From positions 1-64,000 of the forward strand of contig NZ_SPQR01000012.1 of NCBI RefSeq assembly GCF_004766055.1: a DNA stretch of 64,000 bases, read 5' to 3'. Shown piece by piece: positions 27,031 through 36,609 of this stretch (its first letter is position 1; every line of letters starts with the position of its first letter). A model generated the notes under the pieces. That model saw only the letters and a program-made list of their open reading frames with translations. It had not been told where the DNA came from and searched no databases. This DNA comes from Desulfosporosinus sp. Sb-LF (GTDB taxonomy: Bacteria; Bacillota; Desulfitobacteriia; Desulfitobacteriales; Desulfitobacteriaceae). Both the position numbers and the translations under genes were made by a program.

Positions 27031-27269
27031 TGAGATCTCATCGCTACAAGAACCGTTACAGTTGCTGTTTTTGTGAATAGTAGCATTGGGTGAGGGGCTC
27101 GGTGATGGTAGCAGCATTTTGCCCGCTCCCTTCACCCTTCGATGGTATTTGTGATGATGTCATAGGGGTAAAAAATGTTTGAATCAACCAAGAAACATAT
27201 GGTAGATGTGGTGTCTTCGAAATATTGTAATTAGGAAATTTCGGGCCATAAATGGAGGTTAAAGTATCG

Positions 27270-28526
27270 ATGGCAAAGAAAAAAATCGGTTTGGCAACAA
27301 AAATTGTGATTGGCTTGACCTTGGGAATTCTATATGGGTATTTTTTTAGTAGATACTCTGCTTGGTTGAAACCTGTTGGGGATATGTTTATTCGTTCAAT
27401 AAAAATGATCGTGGTTCCAATTGTCTTTTCCACGATCGTTATCGGTATCGCGGGTGTTGGTGATCTGAAAAAGGTTGGAAAACTTGGCGGTAAAACCTTG
27501 ATCTACTTCGAAATCGTGACAACCATCGCTATTTTACTCGGTGTTACGGTTTCCACCTTAACGAAGCCTGGATTGGGGGTTAATTTAAGCCAGATCAATA
27601 AAGTAGACATCAGTTCTTTCACAGGCACAGTGGCAAAACATAGTACAACGGATTTATTTGTGAATCTTGTTCCTACTAATATAGTTGATGCTCTGGCACG
27701 TGCGGACTTGTTGCAGGTTATCTTCTTTGCGGTACTTTTCGGTGTCTCCCTTTCTTCTATTGGTGAAGTCGGAAAGCCCGTTCTTCACTTTTTTCAAGGG
27801 GTTGCAGAAACAATGTTTAAGCTAACGAATATTATAATGTCGGCTGCTCCTTATGGAGTCTTCGCTTTGATGGGTTTTACTGTTTCTCAGTTCGGGTTGG
27901 CTGTATTGTTTCCACTAGGAAAACTAGTTGTTATTCTCTACCTGACAATGATTTTTTTTGTTGTGGTCGTTTTTGGAATTATAGCTAAGTTCGTAGGGAT
28001 TAACTTGTTTACAATGCTAAAAAACCTCGGACAAGAGATGCTAATCGCCTTCTCTACAGACAGTTCAGAGTCAGTATTCCCACAGATTCTGAAGAAAATG
28101 GAACAGTTCGGTGTTCCAAAATCCATAGTATCCTTCGTTGTTCCGACCGGGTATACATTTAACCTAGACGGAAGTGCACTTTATCAAGGACTTGCGGTTC
28201 CGTTCATTGCTCAAATGTATGGGATCCATCTAACCTTTGCTCATACCTTGACGATCATTGCAGTACTCATGGTTACCTCAAAAGGGATGGCAGGAGTTCC
28301 GGGGGTATCCTTCGTCGTCCTAGCCTCTACATTAGCAACGACTGGCTTGCCTGTCGAAGGGCTGGCACTTATCGCGGGCGTTGACCGGATAATGGATATG
28401 GGAAGAACGGTTGTTAACGTTATCGGAGTTTCCCTTGCCTCAGTTGTCATGGCTAAAATCGAAGGTGTTTACGACTATTCCAGAGCAACGTATCCGCTGC
28501 AACCTTTACTAGAAGAGACTGAATAA
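27270..28526 (+). CDS. gltP: Dicarboxylate/glutamate:cation symporter
   Basis: Membrane secondary transporter of the DAACS family (418 residues, eight transmembrane segments plus two re-entrant loops). Diagnostic segments: the serine-rich TDSSESVFPQIL loop, NLDGSALYQGLAV (the NMDGTALY motif) and SKGMAGVPG, with DRIMDMGRTVVNV near the C-terminus. It imports glutamate, aspartate or C4-dicarboxylates with protons or sodium. ATG 27,270 is ten bases from GGAGGT; ATG 27,252 in frame lies on top of that site. Confidence 0.92.
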   Translation: MAKKKIGLATKIVIGLTLGILYGYFFSRYSAWLKPVGDMFIRSIKMIVVPIVFSTIVIGIAGVGDLKKVGKLGGKTLIYFEIVTTIAILLGVTVSTLTKPGLGVNLSQINKVDISSFTGTVAKHSTTDLFVNLVPTNIVDALARADLLQVIFFAVLFGVSLSSIGEVGKPVLHFFQGVAETMFKLTNIIMSAAPYGVFALMGFTVSQFGLAVLFPLGKLVVILYLTMIFFVVVVFGIIAKFVGINLFTMLKNLGQEMLIAFSTDSSESVFPQILKKMEQFGVPKSIVSFVVPTGYTFNLDGSALYQGLAVPFIAQMYGIHLTFAHTLTIIAVLMVTSKGMAGVPGVSFVVLASTLATTGLPVEGLALIAGVDRIMDMGRTVVNVIGVSLASVVMAKIEGVYDYSRATYPLQPLLEETE

Positions 28527-28654
28527 ATCGATAAATCATTCTATATTTGCCTTAGTCTAACATGTGTATATAATAGTTCATAATGGGATAAACCTTAATT
28601 TTTCTTTATAGTCAATCTTACAATTAACTGAAATCGAAAAGAGGAATTCAAGAC

Positions 28655-29497
28655 ATGATAGAAATCGGGAAATTTCAGAATCTTAAAATTGCAAATTTCA
28701 CATCGTTTGGTGCATATTTAGATGCTGAAACAGGTGTTCGACATGATAATATCCTGCTCCCAGTCAAGCAATTACCGGAGGGAGCTAAAGTGGGAGACGA
28801 ATTAGAGGTCTTTATCTATCGGGATTCCGAGGAACGGCTCATTGCCACGACGAGAAAGCCCTTTGCTCAATTAGGTGAATTAGCCTATCTGAAAGTCAAT
28901 GCTAAGACGAAGATCGGAGCTTTTTTGGATTTGGGCTTGGAAAGAGGTTTGTTTTTACCATTTAAGGAACAGAAATATCCCATTCAAATGGGTAAGCATT
29001 ATTTGGTAAAAGTTTATTTGGATAAGAGTCAAAGATTAAGCGCCACTACACAGATCTATGAGTATCTATCGGCAGATGCTCCTTATCAGAAGAATGATAA
29101 AGTTATTGGAATCGTTTATTCAGTGAACCCTGAGATGGGAGCCTTTGTCGCAGTCGATAATAAGTATATGGGACTTATTCCGAACAACGAGTATTTTACG
29201 GATCTAAAAGAGGGGGATCAAGTTGAGGCACGGGTCATTAGGGTGAGGGAAGATGGCAAGCTCGATTTATCCCCAAGAGAACTTTCCCATCTCCAAAGGG
29301 ATAATGATACCGTGAAAATCCTTGAAGGGATCAAGAACTATGGGGGTTTCTTAGCTCTTAATGATAAAAGCAGTCCTATTGAAATTGAAAGTCGTTTACA
29401 CATGAGCAAAGCTGCATTTAAAAGAGCTGTGGGGAAACTTTTGAAAGAGAATAAAGTTGAACAGACAGAAGGCGGTTTGAGAGAAATAGAGTTTTAA
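28655..29497 (+). CDS. cvfB: S1-domain RNA-binding protein, CvfB/YitL family
   Basis: A 280-residue cytoplasmic RNA-binding protein: three S1-like OB folds in tandem (about residues 1-60, 70-130 and 145-210) and a C-terminal winged helix (residues 225-280, ending [19 protein letters not shown]). CvfB affects virulence and growth in staphylococci through RNA binding; the exact function is not settled. ATG 28,655 follows AAAAGAGG. Confidence 0.92.
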   Translation: MIEIGKFQNLKIANFTSFGAYLDAETGVRHDNILLPVKQLPEGAKVGDELEVFIYRDSEERLIATTRKPFAQLGELAYLKVNAKTKIGAFLDLGLERGLFLPFKEQKYPIQMGKHYLVKVYLDKSQRLSATTQIYEYLSADAPYQKNDKVIGIVYSVNPEMGAFVAVDNKYMGLIPNNEYFTDLKEGDQVEARVIRVREDGKLDLSPRELSHLQRDNDTVKILEGIKNYGGFLALNDKSSPIEIESRLHMSKAAFKRAVGKLLKENKVEQTEGGLREIEF

Positions 29498-29544
29498 TTG
29501 TAAGATTGGGGAGCTATCAAAGGATCGAGAGAAGTGGTAATGAT

Positions 29545-29976
29545 ATGAAAATTATTGTGGACGCTGATGCTTGTCCAAGGGCTGTTTTGCAACTATGTAT
29601 GAAGTTGGCCCGTGAATTTGATCTGCCTGTTTGGACAGTCGCTAGCTTTAATCATAGTATTGAGTCCGACCATCATGTGGTTGTTGGTAACGCTTCGCAA
29701 GAAGCGGATATCCGGGTTATGAATCTTGCACTGGCAGGAGATGTGGCAGTGACGCAGGATTGGGGTCTGGCAGCCATGTTATTGGGGAAGGGAGTAAAGT
29801 GCCTTAATCCCGGTGGTCGAGAATTTAGCTCAACGACGATTGAATTTTTACTCGAAGAGAGGGAGGCTAAAGCTAAGTTCCGACGGGGCGGCGGCAGAAC
29901 GAAAGGACCCAAAAAGAGACTATTAGAAGATGATCAGCAGTTCGAGGCCAGTCTGCGGAATATACTACTTAAATGA
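29545..29976 (+). CDS. YaiI/YqxD family protein (UPF0178, DUF188)
   Basis: A 143-residue protein with a PIN-like fold. It opens with [15 protein letters not shown], has the [12 protein letters not shown] block and a basic C-terminus ([13 protein letters not shown]). The conserved acidic residues suggest a nuclease-like active site, but function is unproven. ATG 29,545 is taken since the family starts exactly there; the frame extends to 29,506 without family similarity. It follows cvfB by 47 bases and is likely cotranscribed. Confidence 0.9.
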   Translation: MKIIVDADACPRAVLQLCMKLAREFDLPVWTVASFNHSIESDHHVVVGNASQEADIRVMNLALAGDVAVTQDWGLAAMLLGKGVKCLNPGGREFSSTTIEFLLEEREAKAKFRRGGGRTKGPKKRLLEDDQQFEASLRNILLK

Positions 29977-30067
29977 ACAGTTGCCTTCTATTGGAATGAT
30001 GCGGAATCGTGGGAATAGGTTGTTATATAAAATCATTTCCGTATTAGAAAAATAAGAGGGTGATAGT

Positions 30068-30751
30068 TTGGGCGACTGTGACGATAATCCTTGGCGGGAC
30101 ATTGCTTTAGCTTCATTAGAAAACAACTTGACGATTCCGATCGTTAAAGCCTATCTAACCCGAAGTAGTGAACGCTTGGATTGGTACGATCAATCCTATC
30201 CGTATTTTGTGCAACGTTTTCAAGAAACTCGACGTAGTTACTTTGAGAAAGACACCTGGATTGAGCGAAAAGCTTATGTATTTGCCTGGATTGCGAAAAT
30301 TCCACATGGAGGGGAACTTAGTCCCAAACTAACGTTTGAAATCTATAAACTGGAATCGGAATTTTTTGAGAAGAAAATCTTCGAGTTAAGTGGAAAAGCA
30401 CTTAAGGCTGTTCCACTTGAACAATTTCTAAAATTAGCGGATAAGTTTCTTAATGATGGAGGCCATTGGAACTCGACCTTGGCCTCTAGTTCAAAACTCC
30501 TTCATTTTATGTGTCCCTCTCTGATACCGATCTTCGACAAAACAATTTGTCGCGTCCTCTACGGACAGGATAATCTGAGTTTTGGAAAATACGAAGGGTA
30601 TATCTGTGCGTTGCGTGAGTATCTTAGGCAAAGTGAAAATGAAGAGTTATTGGAGTATTTAAAGGTGAAGGGCAAAGAACGACATAGTTCTGTTTTGCGC
30701 CTAGTGGATCTAACTTTATATTGTTTGAATTCTAAGGATCATCAAAAATGA
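30068..30751 (+). CDS. Unrecognised 227-residue protein
   Basis: No family recognised. It is mostly helical, rich in Trp/Tyr/Glu/Lys, without a signal or membrane segment. The segment SSSKLLHFMCPSLIPIFDKT resembles the 'SKLLHF..P...PI.D' pattern found in several uncharacterised alpha-helical proteins near restriction or toxin genes; that is only a likeness. TTG 30,068 follows GAGGGTGATAG. A terminator follows. Confidence 0.7.
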   Translation: MGDCDDNPWRDIALASLENNLTIPIVKAYLTRSSERLDWYDQSYPYFVQRFQETRRSYFEKDTWIERKAYVFAWIAKIPHGGELSPKLTFEIYKLESEFFEKKIFELSGKALKAVPLEQFLKLADKFLNDGGHWNSTLASSSKLLHFMCPSLIPIFDKTICRVLYGQDNLSFGKYEGYICALREYLRQSENEELLEYLKVKGKERHSSVLRLVDLTLYCLNSKDHQK

Positions 30752-30823
30752 CGTTGAATTAAAGAATAGTTCTAGAATGATAAGGTAACTAGAGAATGAG
30801 TATGAATATATAAGAAACGTGAA

Positions 30824-30868
30824 AAGAGACAGAGGTTTACTTGTTGAGGTAAACTTGTCTCTTCTTTT
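30824..30868 (+). terminator. Rho-independent terminator before htpG
   Basis: AAGAGACAGAGGTTTAC pairs with GTAAACTTGTCTCTT (small bulge) and CTTTTAT follows. Confidence 0.8.
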
Positions 30869-30977
30869 ATTGCTCGAAAGACTTTGCACTTTTGGTAAAA
30901 ATTGATTAAAATAAGGAATGCGGGGCTTGAGAAAGTTGCACAATTCTTTTATTAAGACAAAATGATGGAGGTAACAA

Positions 30978-32822
30978 ATGAGTACGGTAGTAGAAACAAA
31001 GGAATTTCAAACGGAAATTCGGCAATTACTAGACATTGTAATCCACTCTCTTTATACTGAGCGCGAGATTTTCTTAAGAGAGCTAATTTCGAATGCAGCA
31101 GACGCGATGGGGAAACTGCATTATATTCAGTTAACAAGTCCAGACGTAAAAGACAAAGATTTGGCTTTGGAAATCTTTATTGATACAGATGACAATGCAC
31201 ATACACTAACGATTTCTGATACTGGAATCGGGATGTCGAAAGAAGAATTAGTTGAAAACTTAGGAACTATCGCTCATTCTGGATCTAAAGAATTCATCAA
31301 GCATCTTACTGCTAAAGGGGACCAAAAGGATCTTAATCTCATCGGTCAATTCGGGGTAGGCTTCTACTCTGCTTTCATGGTCGCAGATAAGGTTACCCTT
31401 CATACTCGTTCCTATCAGCAAGAGGGCGAAAGCCTAGTTTGGGAATCAGACGGTGTAGGGAGTTACACAATCTCTAAAGGAGAAGATCAAGCCAGAGGCA
31501 CGAAAATGGTCCTTCATCTAAAAGAAGATGCCTATGAGTTTGCTAAGGAAGAAACTGTCCAACGGGTTATTAAGCAATACTCTAGTTTTGTACCATATCC
31601 TGTCACGGTTAATGGGACGAAAGTCAACACTGTAGATGCTCTCTGGACTAAAAACAAAAACGAAATCACGGGTGATGAGTACAATGAGTTTTATAAATTC
31701 ATCGCAAATGCACATGAGGAACCACTTTTCCGCCTGCATTTCTCATCGGATGCGCCTTTGAATATTAATACCTTATTATTTGTTCCTAAGGATAACTTTG
31801 AACAGTTTGGCTTCGGTCGAACAGAGCCTGGTGTTAGCCTTTACTGCAAAAAAGTTCTAATTCAAGAAAAATCTCAGGCCGTTTTGCCTGAGTGGCTACG
31901 TTTCCTAAGAGGGGTTATGGACAGTGAGGAGCTTCCGCTAAATATCTCCCGAGAAACTATGCAGGATAGTGCTTTAGTCAGTAAACTCAACAAGGTCGTC
32001 ACCGGTCGTTTTCTTAAATTTCTAGAGGGCCAAGCGACTTCGGAACCAGAAAAGTACAAAGAGTTCTGGGAGAAGTTTAACCAGTTTCTCAAAGAAGGGG
32101 CTGCGAATGACTTCACACATCGAAAAGAACTTCTTAAACTTTTGCAGTTTGAATCCTCTAATAGTAAGGCAGGCGAACTTATTTCCTTGGCGGATTATGT
32201 TGGTCGCATGAAAGATGACCAAACAGTCATTTACTATGTCAATGGACCTTCGCGAGAGGTGATTGAGTCTGGTCCGTATTTAGAAGCTTTCCGTGATAAA
32301 GGCCTAGAAGTGATTTATACGTATGCAGCGATTGATGATTACATCTTTGGGGCGATCGGAGAGTATGAAGGTAAGCGACTCGTATCGGCTGACGAAGCTG
32401 ATTTAAAGTTAGATAATGAAGAGAAGGTTAGGAGCGAACAATCCTTGTCTGAGGAGGATGTCCAAGCCTTGACAAGCTGGCTTAAAGAGGTCTTGGGTAG
32501 TAAAGTGACAGAGGTTCGAGAATCTAAACGTTTAGTGGATAGTCCTGCAGTCGTTTTTAGTCCGTATGGGACAAATAGTATGCAGCGAATGATGCAACTT
32601 ATGAATAAAGACATGAATAACGTGGGACCCAGTGTTTTGGAAATCAATGCAGCGCATCCGATGATTAAACGTATGGATATAGCTCGAAAAAACGAGGACT
32701 CATTTGCTAAAACTGCAGCAGAGCAACTATTTGAAAATGCGCAAATTGCAGCAGGTCTTATTGCTGATCCGCGAGGGATGGTCAACCGTCTCAATGAGAT
32801 CTTAGAACGTGCGTTAGGTTAA
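30978..32822 (+). CDS. htpG: Molecular chaperone HtpG (Hsp90)
   Basis: ATP-dependent cytoplasmic chaperone, 614 residues. The GHKL ATPase domain is complete (LRELISNAADAMGKL, SDTGIGMSKEEL, GQFGVGFYSAFMVAD); the middle domain contains the catalytic-arginine loop (LPLNISRETMQ) and the C-terminal dimerisation domain ends near LNEILERALG. ATG 30,978 follows TGGAGGT. No CIRCE-type operator is visible upstream. It has its own terminator. Confidence 0.97.
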   Translation: MSTVVETKEFQTEIRQLLDIVIHSLYTEREIFLRELISNAADAMGKLHYIQLTSPDVKDKDLALEIFIDTDDNAHTLTISDTGIGMSKEELVENLGTIAHSGSKEFIKHLTAKGDQKDLNLIGQFGVGFYSAFMVADKVTLHTRSYQQEGESLVWESDGVGSYTISKGEDQARGTKMVLHLKEDAYEFAKEETVQRVIKQYSSFVPYPVTVNGTKVNTVDALWTKNKNEITGDEYNEFYKFIANAHEEPLFRLHFSSDAPLNINTLLFVPKDNFEQFGFGRTEPGVSLYCKKVLIQEKSQAVLPEWLRFLRGVMDSEELPLNISRETMQDSALVSKLNKVVTGRFLKFLEGQATSEPEKYKEFWEKFNQFLKEGAANDFTHRKELLKLLQFESSNSKAGELISLADYVGRMKDDQTVIYYVNGPSREVIESGPYLEAFRDKGLEVIYTYAAIDDYIFGAIGEYEGKRLVSADEADLKLDNEEKVRSEQSLSEEDVQALTSWLKEVLGSKVTEVRESKRLVDSPAVVFSPYGTNSMQRMMQLMNKDMNNVGPSVLEINAAHPMIKRMDIARKNEDSFAKTAAEQLFENAQIAAGLIADPRGMVNRLNEILERALG

Positions 32823-32830
32823 ATTTTGAG

Positions 32831-32870
32831 AGAGTAAGGGCTGTATATTAGAAGCAGCCCTTACTCTTTA
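32831..32870 (+). terminator. Rho-independent terminator after htpG
   Basis: AGAGTAAGGGCTG pairs perfectly with CAGCCCTTACTCT; TTTA follows. Confidence 0.88.
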
Positions 32871-33147
32871 TTGAGCTGAACTATATTGTATACAACCTAT
32901 GTTATCAGCCCATTAGCATTTAGTCTGTAGCATGTTAGAAGCACAAAGTTCTGATAATTTCAAGTTAGTCATTGACTACTCGATATTGATGTGGTACGTT
33001 TTAGTCAAATGAACGCAAGTCCTAATTTACACAGCTTATATTAAAGGGATTTGAAGTTAATATTGAATAGATATAGGTGTGTTTTTAAGGAAATAGAAAG
33101 TTTCCATAAAGAAATCTTAACACTTCAATACGATTATATAATTGATC
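32871..33147. other. Left part of the spacer before the dsr locus
   Basis: AT-rich, no supported gene. An in-frame reading from 33,312 (77 codons) overlaps the next gene out of frame and is rejected. Confidence 0.35.
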
Positions 33148-33227
33148 AATAAGAAATAAGAATTTTACAAGCCTATGAAAATTCCTTAGACTGATAGTGA
33201 TAATAAGAACAATATAAGATTCTTATT
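33148..33227. promoter_or_regulatory. Cluster of AATAAGAA motifs upstream of the dsr operon
   Basis: AATAAGAA occurs at 33,148 and 33,155 (overlapping tandem) and 33,202, and in inverted form TTCTTATT at 33,220; the last two form an 8-bp palindrome with a 10-base spacer. It may be a regulator-binding region or only AT-rich low complexity. Confidence 0.35.
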
Positions 33228-33411
33228 TCGGTAACCTTAAAATCCTGACGCTCCCATTGAGCAGAAATAGGAAAGAACGGCCCCTATATTTAGAAGAAAG
33301 GTCGGTGTTGAATGGAGAAATGTTACCGCCATTCAGCATCGACTGAATTGTCTTGTACAAATAAAAACGTGTGCATTGGTTCGAACATCAATTTGCAAGG
33401 AGTGGTCAAAA

Positions 33412-33963
33412 TTGGACGCAAAACTGAAGGACCTCTTGGTGGACAAGAGATCCGCCATCTCAAAAGGGTGGTTCATTGCAATCATGGAGACGTACCCAAC
33501 GGATACGTCTGGTTTTATGCAAAAGCAACAAGATCAATTTGCTAACCCAGTGGGCCACACAATCAGACAAGGAGTAGAAGGCCTCTTGGATGCACTCCTC
33601 GAAGAAAAAGATTTTAACGAGGGTATGCCTTTCCTCGATGATATTATCAAGGTAAGAGCGGTTCAGGACTTCACCCCCTCAAAAGCTATGAGCTTTATTT
33701 TCCTTCTCAAAAACGTTGTTCACGTAGAACTCGGAAAGGAAATCAGGCAGAACCAGATCACTGATTTGTTGTTTAGTTTTGAATCAAGAATTGATGACCT
33801 GGCTTTATTTGCCTTTAACATATATGTAAAATGTCGAGAGCAAATCTATGAACTGAAATCGGAAGAACTTAAAAGGATGACTCACTTGCTCTTGAAGAAA
33901 TCAAACTTGGCGTACGAGATCCCTGCTCAAGAATTAGAGCTAAAGACCAAAGATAATAATTAG
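33412..33963 (+). CDS. RsbRD N-terminal domain protein preceding dsrM
   Basis: A 183-residue helical protein matching the RsbRD-N sensor domain (DAKLKDLLVDKRSAISKGW, later ETYPTDTSGFMQKQQDQFANP). In several sulfate reducers such a gene stands before dsrMKJOP; a role in regulation or assembly is assumed, not shown. TTG 33,412 is the likely start: AAGGAG lies ten bases upstream and the family begins there. The frame stays open to TTG 33,376. It is 15 bases from dsrM, hence the first gene of the operon. Confidence 0.85.
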   Translation: MDAKLKDLLVDKRSAISKGWFIAIMETYPTDTSGFMQKQQDQFANPVGHTIRQGVEGLLDALLEEKDFNEGMPFLDDIIKVRAVQDFTPSKAMSFIFLLKNVVHVELGKEIRQNQITDLLFSFESRIDDLALFAFNIYVKCREQIYELKSEELKRMTHLLLKKSNLAYEIPAQELELKTKDNN

Positions 33964-33978
33964 GAAGGAGGTCGTAGA

Positions 33979-34977
33979 GTGAAAGTGCTGTTTTCTTTCC
34001 TCACAGTAATTGTTCTCGTTCTGGTCGCTGCTGTAGGTTCAGTGTTAAACTTAAAGTTTGCTTTTGGTATCATAATACCTTATTTAGCCTTTGTGATGTT
34101 TGTAGGTGGTTTCGTCTGTCGCGTGATTAAATGGGGTCGGTCGCCGGTTCCTTATCGTATACCGACAACTTGTGGACAGCAAAAAACACTCCCTTGGATT
34201 AAGCAAGACAAGATTGAAAACCCAACGAGCGCTCTCGGGGTTATTGCAAGAATGGCTATGGAAATACTTTTTTTTCGCTCTTTGTTCCGCAACCTCAAAA
34301 CTGAAGTGAGTGAGGGACCTAATGGTCCGAAGATATCCTACGGTTCTGCTAAATGGCTTTGGATTGGTAGTTTGGTCTTTCACTGGTCATTCCTTATCAT
34401 CGTCATCCGACATCTGAGGTTTTTCTTGGAACCAGTACCCGGTTTTGTTCGGATAGCGGATGCTCTTGATGGAATGTTGCAAATTGGTCTGCCACCAATT
34501 TACTTGACAGATCTCTTCTTTTTGTTGGCTGTAACCTTCCTGTTGGTTCGAAGATTCGTCATTCCGCAGGTTAGATACATCTCTCTTCCTGCAGATTTCT
34601 TCCCGCTCTTTATGATTATGAGCATTGCGATTTCAGGAATCCTTATGCGTTACTTCTACAAAGTCGATATAATTGCTGTCAAAGAATTGGCTATTGGATT
34701 AGCGCAACTACATCCTGTTCTCCCCGCAGGAATTGGAGATATCTTTTACGTACACATATTTTTGATTAGTGTGCTGTTCGCTTATTTCCCCTTAAGTAAA
34801 CTGATGCATATGGGTGGAATTTTCCTCAGTCCGACTCGTAACATGATGAATAACAGTCGAATTGTTCGACATATAAATCCTTGGAATCATGCTGTAGAGG
34901 TTCATACCTATGCTCAGTATGAAGATGAGTTCAGAGAAAAAATGAAAAAAGCTGGTATACCGGTGGAAAAGGAGTGA
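33979..34977 (+). CDS. dsrM: Sulfite reduction-associated complex, membrane cytochrome b subunit DsrM
   Basis: A 332-residue integral membrane NarI-like protein expected to bind two hemes b and oxidise menaquinol for DsrK. Six hydrophobic segments; membrane histidines such as in FHWSFLIIVIRHLRFF (near residue 137) and LHPVLPAGIG are candidate heme ligands. GTG 33,979 follows AAGGAGGT. It is the second gene of the operon and six bases from dsrK. Confidence 0.94.
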   Translation: MKVLFSFLTVIVLVLVAAVGSVLNLKFAFGIIIPYLAFVMFVGGFVCRVIKWGRSPVPYRIPTTCGQQKTLPWIKQDKIENPTSALGVIARMAMEILFFRSLFRNLKTEVSEGPNGPKISYGSAKWLWIGSLVFHWSFLIIVIRHLRFFLEPVPGFVRIADALDGMLQIGLPPIYLTDLFFLLAVTFLLVRRFVIPQVRYISLPADFFPLFMIMSIAISGILMRYFYKVDIIAVKELAIGLAQLHPVLPAGIGDIFYVHIFLISVLFAYFPLSKLMHMGGIFLSPTRNMMNNSRIVRHINPWNHAVEVHTYAQYEDEFREKMKKAGIPVEKE

Positions 34978-34983
34978 GCGTAG

Positions 34984-36609
34984 ATGGCAAAACCAGAAAA
35001 AGTAAAACTTCCTAAGCCGGGAGAATTATCGAACATTGACTTTAAAACTCCTGCAACGGATTGGATGGACACACCCGTTAATTTCAAACCGGGTACCTAT
35101 GCCTGGGGCGCTAAAGAAAAAGATCTTCTAACCCTTGGTTTACCAAATCCAAGGCAGTGGTCACCAGCCGATGAAGACTGGAAATTACCAGAGGGCTGGA
35201 AGACAACAATCTTGGACGGAATAGCTGAAAGACTGAGTAAATATCGCTCCTTCAAGATATTTATGGATATCTGTGTTCGATGCGGTGCCTGTGCTGATAA
35301 ATGCCACTTTTATATTGGCTCAGGGGATCCTAAAAACATGCCAGTTTTAAGGGCCGAACTATTGAGATCAGTCTACAAAAAGTATTTCACAAAGTCTGGT
35401 AAATTCCTAGGACGCTTAGCCGGTGGTCGGGAACTCACTGAAGACGTCTTAAAGGAATGGTGGTATTACTTCTTCCAATGTACTGAGTGCCGTCGCTGTT
35501 CCGTTTTCTGTCCTTATGGAATCGACCAAGCAGAGGTAACGATTATCGGTAGAGAACTTCTTAACTTAGTGGGCTTGAACATTGACTGGATCGCAGGACC
35601 TGCTGCGGCCTGTTATATGAAGGGGAATCACTTGGGACTTGAACCCCATGCTATTACTGGTAACATTGAAACGATGTGCGATGATATCGAGGATTTAACG
35701 GGTATTAGAATAGAGCCATCGTTCAACAGAAAAGGTGCTGATATTCTCTTTATCACACCATCAGGAGACCTTTTAGGGGATCCAGGTATTTTCACGAACA
35801 TGGGCTATCTCATGCTTTTCCATGAACTTGGCCTTAATTACACATGGAGCACCTATGCATCAGAGGGTGGTAACTTTGGATTTTTCACCTCAAATGATAT
35901 GGCCAAGAGACTTAACTATAAGATTTATGCTGAGGCGAAACGGCTAGGGGTTAAGTGGATTATAGGTGGGGAATGTGGACACATGTGGCGTGTCTTGAAT
36001 CAATATATGGATACTTGGAACGGGCCAGCGGACTTCCTTGAAGTGCCAAGATCGCCGATTACCGGTACTGTATTTGAAAATGCAAGATCGACTAAAATGG
36101 TTCATATTACCGAATTTACGGCTGATCTAATTAAGCACAATAAACTAAAATTAGATCCATCTCGGAATAACCACTTAAAGGTAACCTATCATGACTCCTG
36201 TAACACATCTAGAGGTATGGGACTTCTTGAGGAACCACGGTATATTATTAAGGCTGCTTGTAATAATTTCTACGAGATGCCTGAAAACACTATTAGAGAG
36301 AAGACGTTCTGCTGTGGTAGTGGTTCAGGGTTAAACGCCTCGGAAAACATGGAACAGCGTATGAGGGGCGGTTTTGCTCGAGCAAACGCGGTTAAATATG
36401 TTAAAGAAAAACATGGGGTAAACGTACTTGCAAATATATGCGCAGTCGACAGAGCCGCTCTTCCAGCACTTATGGATTATTGGGTAGGGGGAGTCGATGT
36501 GTACGGTACCCATGAATTGCTAGCAAATGCCTTGGTGATGACAGGTGAGAAAGAAAGAACAACCGACTTACGTGGTGATGATCTACCGGGGAAGGAGGGT
36601 AATGAGTAA
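34984..36609 (+). CDS. dsrK: DsrK, HdrD-like iron-sulfur subunit
   Basis: A 541-residue cytoplasmic subunit of DsrMKJOP, thought to reduce the DsrC trisulfide. Two 4Fe-4S motifs lie at C97/C100/C103/C107 (CVRCGACADKCH) and C166/C169/C172/C176 (CTECRRCSVFCP). The C-terminal half carries CCG-type residues: YHDSCNTSRGMG and the FCCGSGSGLN segment, for the special catalytic cluster. It starts at ATG 34,984 and its TAA overlaps the ATG of dsrJ. Confidence 0.96.
   Translation: MAKPEKVKLPKPGELSNIDFKTPATDWMDTPVNFKPGTYAWGAKEKDLLTLGLPNPRQWSPADEDWKLPEGWKTTILDGIAERLSKYRSFKIFMDICVRCGACADKCHFYIGSGDPKNMPVLRAELLRSVYKKYFTKSGKFLGRLAGGRELTEDVLKEWWYYFFQCTECRRCSVFCPYGIDQAEVTIIGRELLNLVGLNIDWIAGPAAACYMKGNHLGLEPHAITGNIETMCDDIEDLTGIRIEPSFNRKGADILFITPSGDLLGDPGIFTNMGYLMLFHELGLNYTWSTYASEGGNFGFFTSNDMAKRLNYKIYAEAKRLGVKWIIGGECGHMWRVLNQYMDTWNGPADFLEVPRSPITGTVFENARSTKMVHITEFTADLIKHNKLKLDPSRNNHLKVTYHDSCNTSRGMGLLEEPRYIIKAACNNFYEMPENTIREKTFCCGSGSGLNASENMEQRMRGGFARANAVKYVKEKHGVNVLANICAVDRAALPALMDYWVGGVDVYGTHELLANALVMTGEKERTTDLRGDDLPGKEGNE

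Noticed and set aside
33376-33420. A tRNA-like TTGGTTCGAAC segment
   Set aside because: No acceptor stem, anticodon arm or CCA-adjacent pairing; it overlaps the start of a protein gene.
33312-33545. A 77-codon frame starting at ATG 33,312
   Set aside because: It overlaps the RsbRD-N gene out of frame; the latter has the family match and a better start context.
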